DNA of 64,000 nt from Streptomyces sp. Root1304 (GTDB lineage: Bacteria; Actinomycetota; Actinomycetes; Streptomycetales; Streptomycetaceae). Below the pieces are notes generated by a model, which was not told the origin of the DNA, ran no database searches, and worked only from the letters and a program-made list of their open reading frames with translations. The stretch is from the NCBI RefSeq assembly GCF_001426405.1, contig NZ_LMEP01000022.1, positions 187,363 to 251,362 on the forward strand, given 5' to 3'. This document shows, one piece after another, positions 17,813 to 29,768 of the stretch (its first letter is position 1; each line of letters opens with the position of its first letter). The position numbers were made by a program, and so were the translations under genes.

Positions 17813-18748
17813 ATGAGAGACGCTCACCCGCCCGCCCCCCGGTTCCGCCGGCGCCGGACCCTCGGCCTGGTCGCCGGGGCCACCGCCGTGGCGGGGCTCG
17901 CGACCGCGTTCGCCGTCGCCGCCCCGCAGCCGGATTCCGCGCCCCGCCCGGTGGCGCGGGCCACCGCGCCGGCGAGTCCCTGGCTGCGCGCGGACGGGGC
18001 GCCCCTGACGGTGATCGCCCACCGGGGCGCCCCCTCGGCGGCCCCCGAGAACACCCTGGTCTCCGACGAGGTGGCCCGGCGGGGCGGGGCCGTCTGGATC
18101 GAGAACGACGTCCAGCCCAGCAAGGACGGCGTGCCGTACATCCTGCACGACACGACCGTCGACCGGACGACCGACGGCACGGGCCCGGTCCGCTCGCTGA
18201 CCGCCGCCCAGCTGGACGCCCTGGACGCCGGTTCCTGGTTCGCCCCGGCCTACGCCGGGACCCGGGTCCCGACCCTCGCCGCGCAGCTGGCGGACCTCCG
18301 GGAGCGCGGCGGGAAACTGCTCCTGGAGATCAAGGGCCGGCACAGCCACGCCGAGGTGGCCCGGATCGTCCGGGAGGTCCGCGCGCAGGACATGACCGGC
18401 CGGGTCTTCGTCCAGAGCTTCGACATCCCGTCGCTGCGGTTCGTCCACGAGCTGGCGCCCGAGCTGCCGCTCGGCCTGCTGCGCGGCACCCTCGACGCCG
18501 ACCCGGTCGCGCTCGCCGGGGAGCTGGGGCTCTCCGCGTACAACGTGGCGGACGCCGCCCTCGCGACCCGGCCGGGGCTCGTCGGCGAGCTGCACGCGGC
18601 GGGCGTCGCCGTGAACGTGTGGACGGTCGACACCCCGGCCCGCTGGAAGGCCCTGGACGCGCTGGGGGTCGACGGGATCATCACCAACCGCCCCACGGAG
18701 CTGGGCGGTTGGTCGTCCGGCCGGGAGGGCCGGTCCGCTACGGGGTGA
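17813..18748 (+). CDS. Exported glycerophosphodiester phosphodiesterase
   Basis: 311 residues. N-terminal Arg-rich segment and hydrophobic stretch (about 14-40) indicate export or membrane anchoring. The GDPD TIM-barrel is intact: HRGAPSAAPENT with the catalytic His and the Glu of PENT, IENDVQPSKDGVPYILHD with metal and catalytic residues, and LLLEIKG. The C-terminal strand is GVDGIITNRP. Known role: it releases glycerol-3-phosphate from deacylated phospholipids or teichoic-type polymers. The last 11 bases overlap the convergent CU044_5270 gene. Confidence 0.92.
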   Translation: MRDAHPPAPRFRRRRTLGLVAGATAVAGLATAFAVAAPQPDSAPRPVARATAPASPWLRADGAPLTVIAHRGAPSAAPENTLVSDEVARRGGAVWIENDVQPSKDGVPYILHDTTVDRTTDGTGPVRSLTAAQLDALDAGSWFAPAYAGTRVPTLAAQLADLRERGGKLLLEIKGRHSHAEVARIVREVRAQDMTGRVFVQSFDIPSLRFVHELAPELPLGLLRGTLDADPVALAGELGLSAYNVADAALATRPGLVGELHAAGVAVNVWTVDTPARWKALDALGVDGIITNRPTELGGWSSGREGRSATG

Positions 18749-19805
18749 CCTTCACCCCGTCGACGAAGGCCCGGACCATGACCGCCTGGGTGTAGACGAC
18801 GGTGCCGGGCCCGATGAGGCCGTCGGCGCTCGTCCCGCTGACCTGGACGGTCCGCTCCCCGAGGAAGGCGAGGGTCTTGCTGTCGAAGATCCACTCGGTG
18901 CGCTGTCCGCTGGTCTCGTCGAACCGGGCGACGGCGACGCCCTCGCGGCCGACGGCGTCGGTGGCGCTGTCGACCGTGACGACCCCGGGGATCTTCGCGG
19001 CGGTACGGAAGAGCGCCGCCGTGAGCCGGGGGGACGGCCAGCTCTCGACGAGCAGGTCCCCGATGGTGGTGAAGGCCTGCTGGTCCTTGTTCCTGCCCTG
19101 CCCCTCGGTCTCCCGGTAGATCTTGTCCAGCAGCGCGTCGGGGTCGGTGGGGAGGGCGGCCAGATAGTCGTGCGAGGGCGCGCCGAGGTGTGGCTTCGGT
19201 ACGTCGCCGTTCTCGTCGGGTCCTTCCAGGGTGATGCCCTCGGGGCCGGTGTTGCCGGGTTCGATCAGCCAGCCCTTGCGGCCGTCGGGCGACTTCCAGG
19301 ACTGCCGGGTGTGCAGCGGCCGACTGACGAGGCTGCTCTCGCCGTTCACGGTCTTCACGTCGGTGGCGGCGATCCGCGACTCGATGTAGACGTACTGGCC
19401 GGCCCGCCCGCCGGGGGCGTCCGTTCCGGCCGCGGCGAGCGAGATCCGGTCGAGGAGCCGGGGTGCGCCGTGGGCGTCGACGGTGCCGATGCTGGTGGTC
19501 AGCACGGGTCCCGAGGCACGGTCGTCGGGGGCCTGGGCTCCGCCGGGGGTGAGCGCGAGGGCGCCGACGGCGAGCGCGCCGGCGAGGACGGCGGCGGCCG
19601 GCAGGAGGATCGCCTTCCGCAGGAAGGGGTTGCGCGGGGCGGGCGGCGCGGCGGCGGCTACGAGGCGGTCGTCGTGGATCCGGTTCATCAGGCGCTCCTT
19701 GTGGAACTGGTGGCGGCCCGGAGGAAGGTCGTGCTCCTCGATCGCCGGGAGGTCTCCGGTCTCGTACCGGTTCGCCGTACGGGGCTGGTTCGGGTCGGGG
19801 TTCAT
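18738..19805 (-). CDS. CU044_5270-type membrane protein, putative anti-sigma partner
   Basis: 355 residues. Cytoplasmic N-terminus of about 62 residues, one membrane segment (KAILLPAAAVLAGALAVGALAL), then a long extracytoplasmic domain with KTVNGESSLVSRPLHTRQSWKS and LLVESWPSPRLTAALFRTAAKIPGV, typical of this actinobacterial family. Its ATG overlaps the sigma-factor stop (19802-19805). Proteins of this layout often accompany ECF sigma factors, so a sensor or anti-sigma role is inferred; no ZAS zinc motif is present. Confidence 0.85.
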   Translation of the reverse strand: MNPDPNQPRTANRYETGDLPAIEEHDLPPGRHQFHKERLMNRIHDDRLVAAAAPPAPRNPFLRKAILLPAAAVLAGALAVGALALTPGGAQAPDDRASGPVLTTSIGTVDAHGAPRLLDRISLAAAGTDAPGGRAGQYVYIESRIAATDVKTVNGESSLVSRPLHTRQSWKSPDGRKGWLIEPGNTGPEGITLEGPDENGDVPKPHLGAPSHDYLAALPTDPDALLDKIYRETEGQGRNKDQQAFTTIGDLLVESWPSPRLTAALFRTAAKIPGVVTVDSATDAVGREGVAVARFDETSGQRTEWIFDSKTLAFLGERTVQVSGTSADGLIGPGTVVYTQAVMVRAFVDGVKVTP

Positions 19806-20470
19806 CGGATTCCTTCCTGCGCGGGCCGGACCGCGTTCGCGCGATCACCTGTTGTCTGTCGGGGGCGGGGGGCGGGTTCCCGTTTTTCCGCGTCGAGTCT
19901 TTCCCGTCGTTCCTTGTCGAGTTCCTTCTCGGCGCCGGTACGGAGCTTGGCGCGGGCGCGGGAGAGCCGGGAGCGGACGGTGCCGACGGGCAGGCCGAGG
20001 GCTTCGGCGGCCTCGGTGTAGGCGAGGCCTTCCCAGAGGCAGAGCACGAGGACTTCGCGTTCGGTGCGTCTGAGGGTGCCGAGCGCGCGGAGGGTGGCGG
20101 CGATGCGGCGGCGGTCATCGAGGCGTCCGGCGACCTCGGAGGCGTGGTCGGGCACCGAGGCCTCGGACGGTCCGGCCGCGGCGTAGGCGACGGCGGCGGC
20201 CCGGTAGCGGCGGTTGCCCCGGCAGTGGTTGCGGGCGACGTTGGTGGCGACGCCGAGCAGCCAGGGCCGGAGCGAGCCCCCTTCGGGGTCCACCTTCCCC
20301 CGGAGCCGCCATGCTTCGAGGAAGGTCGCCGCCATCACGTCCTCGGCGACGGACCAGTCCCCGGTCAGCCGGAAGGCGTGGTTGTAGACGCTCCGGGCGA
20401 AGGAGTCGAAGAGTTCGGCGTAGGCCGAGGGGTCTCCGTCCCGGACGCGGGCGCGCAGGTCGTTGTTCAC
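19802..20470 (-). CDS. ECF-type RNA polymerase sigma factor
   Basis: 222 residues from a GTG that overlaps the HD-protein stop. Region 2 is near AYAELFDSFARSVYNHAFRLTGDWSVAEDVMAATF (shown in part), and region 4 contains LRRTEREVLVLCLWEGL and the helix-turn-helix LGLPVGTVRSRLSRARAKL. A charged C-terminal extension of about 45 residues follows region 4. It is the middle gene of a three-gene coupled operon. Confidence 0.92.
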   Translation of the reverse strand: MNNDLRARVRDGDPSAYAELFDSFARSVYNHAFRLTGDWSVAEDVMAATFLEAWRLRGKVDPEGGSLRPWLLGVATNVARNHCRGNRRYRAAAVAYAAAGPSEASVPDHASEVAGRLDDRRRIAATLRALGTLRRTEREVLVLCLWEGLAYTEAAEALGLPVGTVRSRLSRARAKLRTGAEKELDKERRERLDAEKREPAPRPRQTTGDRANAVRPAQEGIR

Positions 20471-21018
20471 GTCTCTCGTCTGTCCGGCCCCCGGGACGGG
20501 TTCCCGTGACGCGGGTCACACCAGCTGTCGAACTCCTCCAGGAGTTCGGGGTTGACCACCCGCAGGACGGTCGCGACCTGCCGGGGGTCGGCCGCCGCCC
20601 ACAGCAGCTCCCTGGCCGTGCGGTACTTGGCGGCGAGCCGCTCCCGCTGGGCGGGGTCGAGCGCGGCGGCCCGGTCGGAGCGGCTGTTGTGCGCGTTGTC
20701 GGCGATCTTCAGGAGGGTGGCCCCGGGGTCCTGCGTGATGCGGCGGATCTTCTCCTCGTACGGGATGCCGGGCCGGTTGGTGACGGCTTCGACGAGGGCG
20801 ACGACCCGGTCGGGGACGCCTGCGGCGCGAAGCCGCTCCGCCGTCCACGGGGTGTCCTCGATGACGTCGTGGAGCAGCCCGGCCATGGCCAGGTGCGGGC
20901 CGAGCGGCGCGAGGCCCGCGGCGACCGCGCGTACGTGTTCGACGTACGGGACACCGGCCTTGTCGGTCTGTCCGGCGTGCGCCCGGCCGGCGAGCGCGTC
21001 CACCTCGGCGAGAGTCAT
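20467..21018 (-). CDS. HD-domain hydrolase resembling small alarmone hydrolases
   Basis: 183 residues; ATG at 21018, or the adjacent ATG at 21021, behind GGGG. It resembles the HD hydrolase half of SpoT and MESH1: AHAGQTDKAGVPYVEHV with the first metal His, LLHDVIEDT with the HD and ED pairs, and LLKIADNAHN replacing the SpoT LADRLHN. All metal-ligand positions appear to be kept. There is no synthetase, TGS or ACT domain. Hydrolysis of (p)ppGpp or another nucleotide is inferred. Its stop overlaps the sigma-factor GTG, tying it to that operon. Confidence 0.82.
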   Translation of the reverse strand: MTLAEVDALAGRAHAGQTDKAGVPYVEHVRAVAAGLAPLGPHLAMAGLLHDVIEDTPWTAERLRAAGVPDRVVALVEAVTNRPGIPYEEKIRRITQDPGATLLKIADNAHNSRSDRAAALDPAQRERLAAKYRTARELLWAAADPRQVATVLRVVNPELLEEFDSWCDPRHGNPSRGPDRRET

Positions 21019-21136
21019 CATCGCCCCATCATCGCGGGGCGCGCTCGCGCGTCCCGGGCGGGGCGCCGTCGCGGACGCCACACGGTGTTCACGTTCGGCG
21101 GGAATGCCCTTCGCGGACAGGCCTGTTGCCGATTGC

Positions 21137-22063
21137 ATGACTCTCGGAGTAACGCTCGGCTCGACCGCCGTCCAGCGCACGATCGACAGCACGGTGGAAC
21201 TCGCGCGGGAGGCGCGCGAGGCCGGCCTGCACTCGGCCTGGTTCGGCCAGACCTTCGCGTACGACTCGCCCTCGCTCGCCGCGATCGTCGGCCGGGAGGT
21301 GCCGGGTCTCCATGTCGGGACGTCCGCGATCCCGGTCTTCGGCCGTCATCCGCTGCTGGTCTCCAGCCAGGCGCAGACGGCCCAGGCGGCGACCGGCGGC
21401 CGCTACCACCTGGGGCTCGCCCTCGGCACCCGGCACCTCACGGAGACCGGTTTCGGCATCCCGTACGAGCGGCCCATCGGTCTGCTCAGGGAGTTCCTGA
21501 CGGCGCTGCGCCCGTTGCTGGAGACCGGCAGTGCCGACTTCCACGGGGAGCTCCTGACGGCGACGACGCCCTACTCGGCGGCGGTGCCGGGCGCACAGCC
21601 CACGGTGCCGGTGCTCGTGGCGGCGATGGGTCCGCAGGCCCTGCGGGTCTCGGGTGAACTGGCGGACGGGATCCTGCCGTTCCTGGCGGGGCCGCGGGCG
21701 CTCGCCGAGCACATCGTGCCGGCCGTCACGGCGGCCGCGACGGCGGCGGGCCGTCCCGCGCCCCGGATCGTGGCGCTCGTCCCGGGTGTGGTCACGGCCG
21801 ACGCGGAGGCCGTGCGGGACGCGGCGGCCGAGGCGCTCGCGCTGTACGAGACGATTCCCTCGTACCGGCGGGTCCTGGAGCTGTCCGGTGTGACGCGGGC
21901 GGTGGACCTCGCCGTGATCGGTGACGAGGAGACCGTCGCGGCCGAGGTGCGACGCTACCGGGAGGCGGGGGCGACGGAGGTGGTCTTCACCGCGACGGAG
22001 CTGGGCGGCGAGGACGACCGCCGCCGCACCTGGAAGCTGCTGGGCGAACTGTCGCGCGGCTGA
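21137..22063 (+). CDS. LLM-class F420/flavin-dependent oxidoreductase
   Basis: 308 residues. Luciferase-like TIM-barrel motifs are LAREAREAGLHSAWFGQTF, GTSAIPVFGRHPLLVSSQAQT, RYHLGLALGTR and VPVLVAAMGPQALRVSGELADG, matching the F420-dependent LLM subgroup common in actinomycetes. No Shine-Dalgarno sequence precedes the ATG. It is divergent from the HD-hydrolase operon. Substrate unknown. Confidence 0.9.
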   Translation: MTLGVTLGSTAVQRTIDSTVELAREAREAGLHSAWFGQTFAYDSPSLAAIVGREVPGLHVGTSAIPVFGRHPLLVSSQAQTAQAATGGRYHLGLALGTRHLTETGFGIPYERPIGLLREFLTALRPLLETGSADFHGELLTATTPYSAAVPGAQPTVPVLVAAMGPQALRVSGELADGILPFLAGPRALAEHIVPAVTAAATAAGRPAPRIVALVPGVVTADAEAVRDAAAEALALYETIPSYRRVLELSGVTRAVDLAVIGDEETVAAEVRRYREAGATEVVFTATELGGEDDRRRTWKLLGELSRG

Positions 22064-22130
22064 ACGGCGGCCCGCCGTCCCGGTGAGGGCGCGGGCCGTC
22101 TTCCGGATCGTGCCGGGCCCGGGGCCGGGA

Positions 22131-24407
22131 TCAGGTCCCTGGCCCGGGCGCCGCGGCCCGCTCCGGTTCCCCTTCGCCCTCCGTGTCCAGGTGCGGCAGG
22201 ATCCGGTCCAGCCATCCGGGGGTCCACCAGGCGTGCTCGCCGAGGAGGGTCATCACCGCGGGCACGAGGAGCAGCCGCACCACGGTGGCGTCGATGAGGA
22301 CGCTGGCGGCGAGGCCGAGGCCGAGCATCTTCACCACGATGTTGTCCGAGACGATGAACGCCGCGAAGACGCTCACCATGATCAGCGCGGCGCAGGTGAT
22401 CACCCGGGCGGTGATCTCCAGGGCGTGGGCCACGGAGGCCTTCGGGTCGCCTGTGCGCAGCCAGGCCTCGCGGACCCGGGACAGCAGGAAGATCTCGTAG
22501 TCCATGCTCAGCCCGAAGACGATCGCGAACATCATCATCGGTACGTAGCTCTCGATGGGCACCTTGCCGGAGACGCCGAGCGCGGGGCCGCCCCAGCCCC
22601 ACTGGAAGACGGCCACGACCACGCCGTAGGAGGCGGCGATGGACAGCACGTTGAGCACGGCCGCCTTCACCGCGACGAGCAGGCCGCGGAAGACCGTGAG
22701 GATGACGAGGAAGGCGAGGGCCACCACCACGGCGATGATGAGCGGGAGGCGGCTGGAGACGAGGTCGAGGAAGTCGACCTGGGCCGCCGTGGTGCCGGTG
22801 ACGTAGGTCTGCGCGTCGGTGCCGGCCACCGCCTGGGGCAGTACGTCGTCGACGAGGTGGTCGGTCAGCTCGGTGGTGCGCTCGTCCTGCGGGGAGGCCA
22901 CCGAGTAGGCGGTGCCGACCAGCACGTCCCCGTCGGAGGTGGCCTGGAGCGGGGTGATGGAGGCGGCGTCGGGGACGCCGGTCAGGGCCTGCTTGAGCTT
23001 GTCCGCGAGGTCCGCCCGGTCGGCGGCGGGCACGGCCGTCTGGTCGACGACGACGGTCAGCGGCCCGTTCGCGCCGGGGCCGAAGGCGGTGGAGATCAGG
23101 TCGTAGGCCCGCCGGTCCGTGAACGACTCGGGGTCCGCGCCGTCGCCGATGTGGCCGAGCTGGATGAAGAACAGCGGGATCGCCAGGATCACGAGCGCCA
23201 CGACGCCGCCGCCGAGGAACCACAGGGGGCGCTTCTCGACGCGCTGCGCGTACCGGTGCCAGGTGCCGTGCGCCACCGCGCCGGGCGTCTCGTCGGCCTC
23301 CGCCACCGGCTTGCGCACGTGGTAGCGGTCGATCCGGCGGCCGACCAGACCGAGCATCGCCGGGACCAGGGTGAGCGCGGCGAGGACGGCGGTGACGACC
23401 GTGAAGGCGGCCGCCAGGCCCAGTTTCCCGATGAAGGTGACGCCGGAGACCCACAGGCCGGACAGGGCGATGATGACGGTGCAGCCGGAGACCAGCACGG
23501 CGCGGCCGCTGGTGGTGGTGGAGAGGGCGGCGGCTTCGGCGGGGGCGTGCCCGTTCATCAGGTTCTGGCGGTGCCGGGTGATGAGGAAGAGCGCGTAGTC
23601 GATGCCGACGCCGAGGCCGATCATGGTGGCCAGGGTGGGCGAGACGGTGCCGAAGGTGAAGGCGGCCGCCGTCAGGCCGAGGAGGGCGAGGCCGCAGACC
23701 GCCCCGAGGAGGGCCGTGACCAGGGGCAGGACGGCGGCGATGGCGCTGCCGAAGCCGATGAGGAGGACGAGGATCGCGACGGCGAAGCCGATCGCCTCGC
23801 TGGTGCGGTCGTCGGGCTGCGGCCGGGCGAGTTCGCCGAGCGGGCCGCCGTACTCGACGGTGACCCCGGCGTCGCGGACCGGCTGTACGGCGGCGTCGAC
23901 GCCGGTCAGGTAGCCGGTGCCGAGGGTGGAGGGCGGCACGCTGAAGCGGACGGTGATGTACGCCGTCTTTCCGTCGGTGGAGAGCGGGCCCGTGTTCGGG
24001 ACCCCGGCGGGGAGCGCGGGCGGGGTGGTGCCCGGGGGCGGCAGCGGGTTCTGCGCGCTGAGGACGTCGGGCAGTTTCTGCAGGGCGGCGACGGTCGAGT
24101 TGACGGCGGAGGCCTCGTCGGTGAGCGGTCCGGAGGGCCGGTTCAGGACGATCTGGGCGCCGTAGCCCCCGGCGGCGGGGTCGTGCGCCTTGAGGACGTC
24201 CAGGCCCTCGGCGGACTGGACCCCGGGGAGGGCGAAGTCGTCGGAGAACTGGCCGCCCACGGCCCGGTCGGTGATCTGGAGCCCGACGACCGCGGCCACC
24301 CAGAGGGCGATGACGACGAGGAAGTGGCGGGCGCACCAGTGCCCCAGTCGGTAGAGGGCGCCTTTCGTGGGTGTTCCTCGGCCCTCGGCCGGGCTTCCAG
24401 CGTTCAT
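22131..24407 (-). CDS. MMPL/RND-family membrane transporter
   Basis: 758 residues. Layout is one helix (about 30-50), a large extracytoplasmic domain, a block of five or six helices including the sterol-sensing-like region ([18 protein letters not shown]), a second extracytoplasmic domain, and a final helix block with [19 protein letters not shown]. The paired GLxxDYxxFLLxR motifs are the MMPL signature for proton relay. Family members export lipids, glycolipids or drugs. No regulator or lipid gene adjoins it. Confidence 0.93.
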   Translation of the reverse strand: MNAGSPAEGRGTPTKGALYRLGHWCARHFLVVIALWVAAVVGLQITDRAVGGQFSDDFALPGVQSAEGLDVLKAHDPAAGGYGAQIVLNRPSGPLTDEASAVNSTVAALQKLPDVLSAQNPLPPPGTTPPALPAGVPNTGPLSTDGKTAYITVRFSVPPSTLGTGYLTGVDAAVQPVRDAGVTVEYGGPLGELARPQPDDRTSEAIGFAVAILVLLIGFGSAIAAVLPLVTALLGAVCGLALLGLTAAAFTFGTVSPTLATMIGLGVGIDYALFLITRHRQNLMNGHAPAEAAALSTTTSGRAVLVSGCTVIIALSGLWVSGVTFIGKLGLAAAFTVVTAVLAALTLVPAMLGLVGRRIDRYHVRKPVAEADETPGAVAHGTWHRYAQRVEKRPLWFLGGGVVALVILAIPLFFIQLGHIGDGADPESFTDRRAYDLISTAFGPGANGPLTVVVDQTAVPAADRADLADKLKQALTGVPDAASITPLQATSDGDVLVGTAYSVASPQDERTTELTDHLVDDVLPQAVAGTDAQTYVTGTTAAQVDFLDLVSSRLPLIIAVVVALAFLVILTVFRGLLVAVKAAVLNVLSIAASYGVVVAVFQWGWGGPALGVSGKVPIESYVPMMMFAIVFGLSMDYEIFLLSRVREAWLRTGDPKASVAHALEITARVITCAALIMVSVFAAFIVSDNIVVKMLGLGLAASVLIDATVVRLLLVPAVMTLLGEHAWWTPGWLDRILPHLDTEGEGEPERAAAPGPGT

Positions 24408-24531
24408 GGCGTGGCCGTGTCCGGTTGGGAGGTCCCCGAGCGGTCCCGGCGCCGGCTGTGCGCGCCTACCCGCTCCATTGTTCGCCTGCCGGGGCGCTCC
24501 GGCATCTCGGCCGGTACGGAGGCCCGTTCGG

Positions 24532-25236
24532 TCAGGTGAGCAGCCGGTTGGGGTGGGAGAAGCGGCGGGCGGCGGCGAGGAGGGCGTGGACGCGGGGTCC
24601 GGCCTGGTCGATGTCGGTGACGGGGGTGGGGAAGGGCAGCCGGACGTCGTGGTGGCCGGTGGGACGTTCGAGGCGCAGGGTGATGCCGTAGCGGTCGAGG
24701 GCGACGGGGAGGGCGCGGACGGTGTCCCGTTCGGGGCGTGGCCGGACGAGCCGCATCAGGAGGGGGACGAGTTCACCGTGGCGGTCGACGAGATGGGTGA
24801 GCAGGGCTGCCTCGGAGGAGGCCAGTGGGTCGATCTCGGCGGCCTGGAGTTCCTCCAGGGTGATGTAGTTCCGTCCTTCGGCGTCCTCGACGAGGGCCTG
24901 GCCGAACTCCATGCACAGGCCGGCGGCGCCTTCGGGGGCGTAGGGCGCGGCGAGGAGTCCAGTGAGGGTGACGCGCGCCCGCAGCCGCTCGCGTACGGGG
25001 GTGGGGGCGATGTCCGTGAACTCCAGGCGTACGGGGATCCGCGCGGGCGCTCCGGTGTGGCTCTCCTCGGAGGGGTCGTGCAGGTGGATGTGGCCCATCG
25101 GTCCGGTCCCGTCGAGCAGGTGGACCTCCTGGTGCAGCCCGTCGGAGACGACCGTCATCGAGTGGGCGGCGGCGAGGATCGACCGTACGCGTTCGGCGGG
25201 GGTGGGCAGCGGGGTGCGGGGACTGAAGGGACGCAT
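24532..25236 (-). CDS. Iron-regulated DUF2470 protein, possible heme-handling
   Basis: 234 residues. The N-terminal part resembles split-barrel flavin/heme-binding proteins ([25 protein letters not shown]) and the C-terminal part DUF2470 ([20 protein letters not shown], then [11 protein letters not shown]), a combination seen in HugZ-like heme proteins. The ATG follows GGGAGAA. A DtxR-type iron box sits 39-57 bases upstream, so expression should rise under iron starvation. A role in heme or siderophore iron use is inferred; heme-ligand residues cannot be assigned by eye. Confidence 0.85.
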   Translation of the reverse strand: MRPFSPRTPLPTPAERVRSILAAAHSMTVVSDGLHQEVHLLDGTGPMGHIHLHDPSEESHTGAPARIPVRLEFTDIAPTPVRERLRARVTLTGLLAAPYAPEGAAGLCMEFGQALVEDAEGRNYITLEELQAAEIDPLASSEAALLTHLVDRHGELVPLLMRLVRPRPERDTVRALPVALDRYGITLRLERPTGHHDVRLPFPTPVTDIDQAGPRVHALLAAARRFSHPNRLLT

Positions 25237-25274
25237 CCGAGTTCTCCCGGGACAGGTGACGGAGACACTATTAC

Positions 25275-25293
25275 TTAGGTAAGCCTAAGCTAA
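25275..25293. promoter_or_regulatory. Iron box for a DmdR/DtxR/IdeR-type repressor
   Basis: TTAGGTAAGCCTAAGCTAA differs at one position from the DtxR/IdeR-type sequence TTAGGTAAGCCTAACCTAA. It stands alone in A/T-rich sequence just before the DUF2470 gene. Confidence 0.88.
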
Positions 25294-25366
25294 CTCACTC
25301 TGCCGGGAGGACGGAAGGGCCGCGCCGACACGAACCGCTGCCCCCCGGCGCCTCCCTCACCCGGGG

Positions 25367-25642
25367 TCAGGGCGCGTCGCCCGACCAGTCGAAGCGGCCC
25401 GGATCGCCGGGACGCGGGTCGTACAGCGAGCGCCCGTCCGCCCCGTACCGCCCGAGCTCCGTCTCCAGCGCCGCGCCTTCGGCCCGCTCCTCCGCCGTCC
25501 GGTCCGTGACGTCCAGGAGGAGGCCGTCCAGCGGACCCCCGGTCAGCTCGACGTAGACCCGGCCCGGTCTCGGCCCCCGGTGGGGGTCGTCGTGGTCCTG
25601 GCCGTAGACCCGGCCCCTCAGCAGCTCCTCGTCCCTGTCCAT
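25367..25642 (-). CDS. Small conserved-looking hypothetical protein
   Basis: 91 residues from the ATG at 25642. It contains RVYVELTGGPLDGLLLDVTD, a pattern typical of small streptomycete proteins, and a C-terminus rich in Asp, Pro and Gly. There is no signal or membrane segment. It is divergent from mutA. Function unknown. Confidence 0.65.
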   Translation of the reverse strand: MDRDEELLRGRVYGQDHDDPHRGPRPGRVYVELTGGPLDGLLLDVTDRTAEERAEGAALETELGRYGADGRSLYDPRPGDPGRFDWSGDAP

Positions 25643-25764
25643 GCGATCCAGCGTCCCAGCCGCCACTGACAACGCCCCGCACCGCGCCCACCACACGGAA
25701 CGCCCCAGGTCCAAGAGAAGAAGGTCACAGTCGTACGCCCTCCTGCTCCTTTGTCGATCTCCCC

Positions 25765-25770
25765 TAGCAT
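25765..25770 (+). promoter_or_regulatory. Candidate -10 element for leaderless mutA
   Basis: TAGCAT ends 6 bases before the mutA ATG, and no Shine-Dalgarno sequence is present, so transcription may start at the A of ATG. No good -35 is seen. Confidence 0.45.
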
Positions 25771-25776
25771 CCGAGC

Positions 25777-27587
25777 ATGACGGTCCTGCCTGACGACGGG
25801 CTCTCCCTGGCGTCCGAATTCCCCGACGCACCACACGAACAATGGCAACACCTCGTGGCGGGTGTCCTGCGCAAGTCCGGCAAGGACGTCTCCGGCGACG
25901 CCGCCGAGGACGCCCTGTCCACGCTCCTGGAGGACGGCCTCGACGTCCGTCCGCTGTACACGGCGCGCGAGGCCGCCCCCGACGCCGGGCTCCCCGGCTT
26001 CGCCCCCTTCGTCCGCGGCGGTCGCCCCGAGGGCAACACCGTCGGCGGCTGGGACGTGCGCCAACGGCACCTCGTGGCCGACGGCGAGGCCGTCCTCACC
26101 GACCTCGAGAACGGCGTCACCTCGCTCTGGCTGGGCGTCGGCGGCACCGGCATCCCGGTCTCCTCCCTCGACAAGGTCCTCGACGGGGTCTACCTCGACC
26201 TGGCCCCCGTCGCCCTCGACGCGGGCGACGAGACGCAGGCGGCGGCGGAGCGGCTGTTCCGGCTGTACGAGGAGCGCGGCGTCGCCGACGACGCGGCCCG
26301 CGGCACCCTGGGCGCCGACCCTCTCGGCCACCTCGCCCGCACCGGACGCCTCTCCTACGACCTGGCGTCCGTCACCGGTCTCGCGCGCCGCTGCGCCGAC
26401 CGGCACCCGGCGCTGCGGGCCCTCACCGTGGACGCCCTGCCGTACCACGAGGCCGGCGGTTCGGCCGCGCAGGAGCTGGGCTGCTCGCTCGCGACCGGCG
26501 TGGCCTATCTGCGGGGACTGACCGGGTCCGGGCTGAGCGTCGCCGAGGCGTGCGGACAGCTGGAGTTCCGGTACGCGGCCACCGCCGACCAGTTCCTGAC
26601 GATCGCCAAGCTCCGCGCGGCGCGCCGGCTCTGGGCCCGGGTGGCCGAGGCCTGCGGCGCCCCGGAGGCGGGCGCCCAGCGGCAGCACGCGGTGACCTCG
26701 CCGGTGATGATGACCCGCCGCGACCCGTGGGTGAACATGCTGCGGACCACGGTGGCCACGCTCGCGGCCGGGGTCGGCGGCGCCGACAGCGTCACCGTGC
26801 TGCCCTTCGACGAGGCGCTCGGCCTGCCGGACGCCTTCGCGCGCCGGATCGCCCGCAACACCTCCACCGTCCTCATCGAGGAGTCGCACCTGTCCCGGGT
26901 GATCGACCCGGCGGGCGGCTCCTGGTACGTGGAGCGGCTGACCGACGAACTAGCCCAAGCCGCATGGGAGTTCTTCCAGGAGATCGAGCGGGCGGGCGGC
27001 CAGGAGGCCGCGCTGCGCGCCGGGACGGTCGGCGAGCGGCTGGCCACGACGTGGGCCGCGCGGAGCGCGAAGCTCGCGACCCGCCGCGAACCCGTCACCG
27101 GGGTCAGCGAGTTCCCCGACCTCACGGAGAAGCCCGTCCACCGGGCGCCCGCCCCCGAGCAGCCGGCCGGCGGTCTCCCCCGGGTCCGCCGCGACGAGGC
27201 CTTCGAAGCGTTGCGCGCCCGCTCCGACGCCCACCTGGCGGCGACCGGGGCCCGGCCCCGGGTCTTCCTCGCCGCGCTCGGCCCGGCCGCCGCCCACTCG
27301 GCCCGGGTCGCCTTCGCCGCGAACCTCTTCCGGGCCGGCGGCATCGAGGCCGTCACCGAGGGCACGTTCGAGGAGAGCGGCGCCCGCGAGGCCTGCCTCT
27401 GCTCCAGCGACGCCGTGTACGAGGAGCGAGCCGGAACCGCGGCGGCGGAGCTGCGCGCGGCGGGCGCCGGGCACGTCCTCCTCGCCGGCCGCCCGGGGGC
27501 GCACCCCGGTGTCGACACGTACCTCTTCGCGGGCTGTGACGCCGTCGCCCTGCTCTCCACCGCCCTCGACCGCATGGGAGTGTCCTG

Positions 27588-27588
<1 letters not shown>
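25777..27588 (+). CDS. mutA: Methylmalonyl-CoA mutase small (beta) subunit
   Basis: 603 residues. It shares the mutase TIM-barrel pattern with MutB ([67 protein letters not shown]) but its C-terminal cobalamin-like domain lacks the DxHxxG cobalt-ligand motif, as expected for the non-catalytic subunit. It forms a heterodimer with MutB that interconverts succinyl-CoA and methylmalonyl-CoA in propionate metabolism and extender-unit supply. Its TGA shares one base with the mutB ATG (TGATG). Confidence 0.95.
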
Positions 27589-29764
<2,176 letters not shown>

Positions 29765-29768
<4 letters not shown>

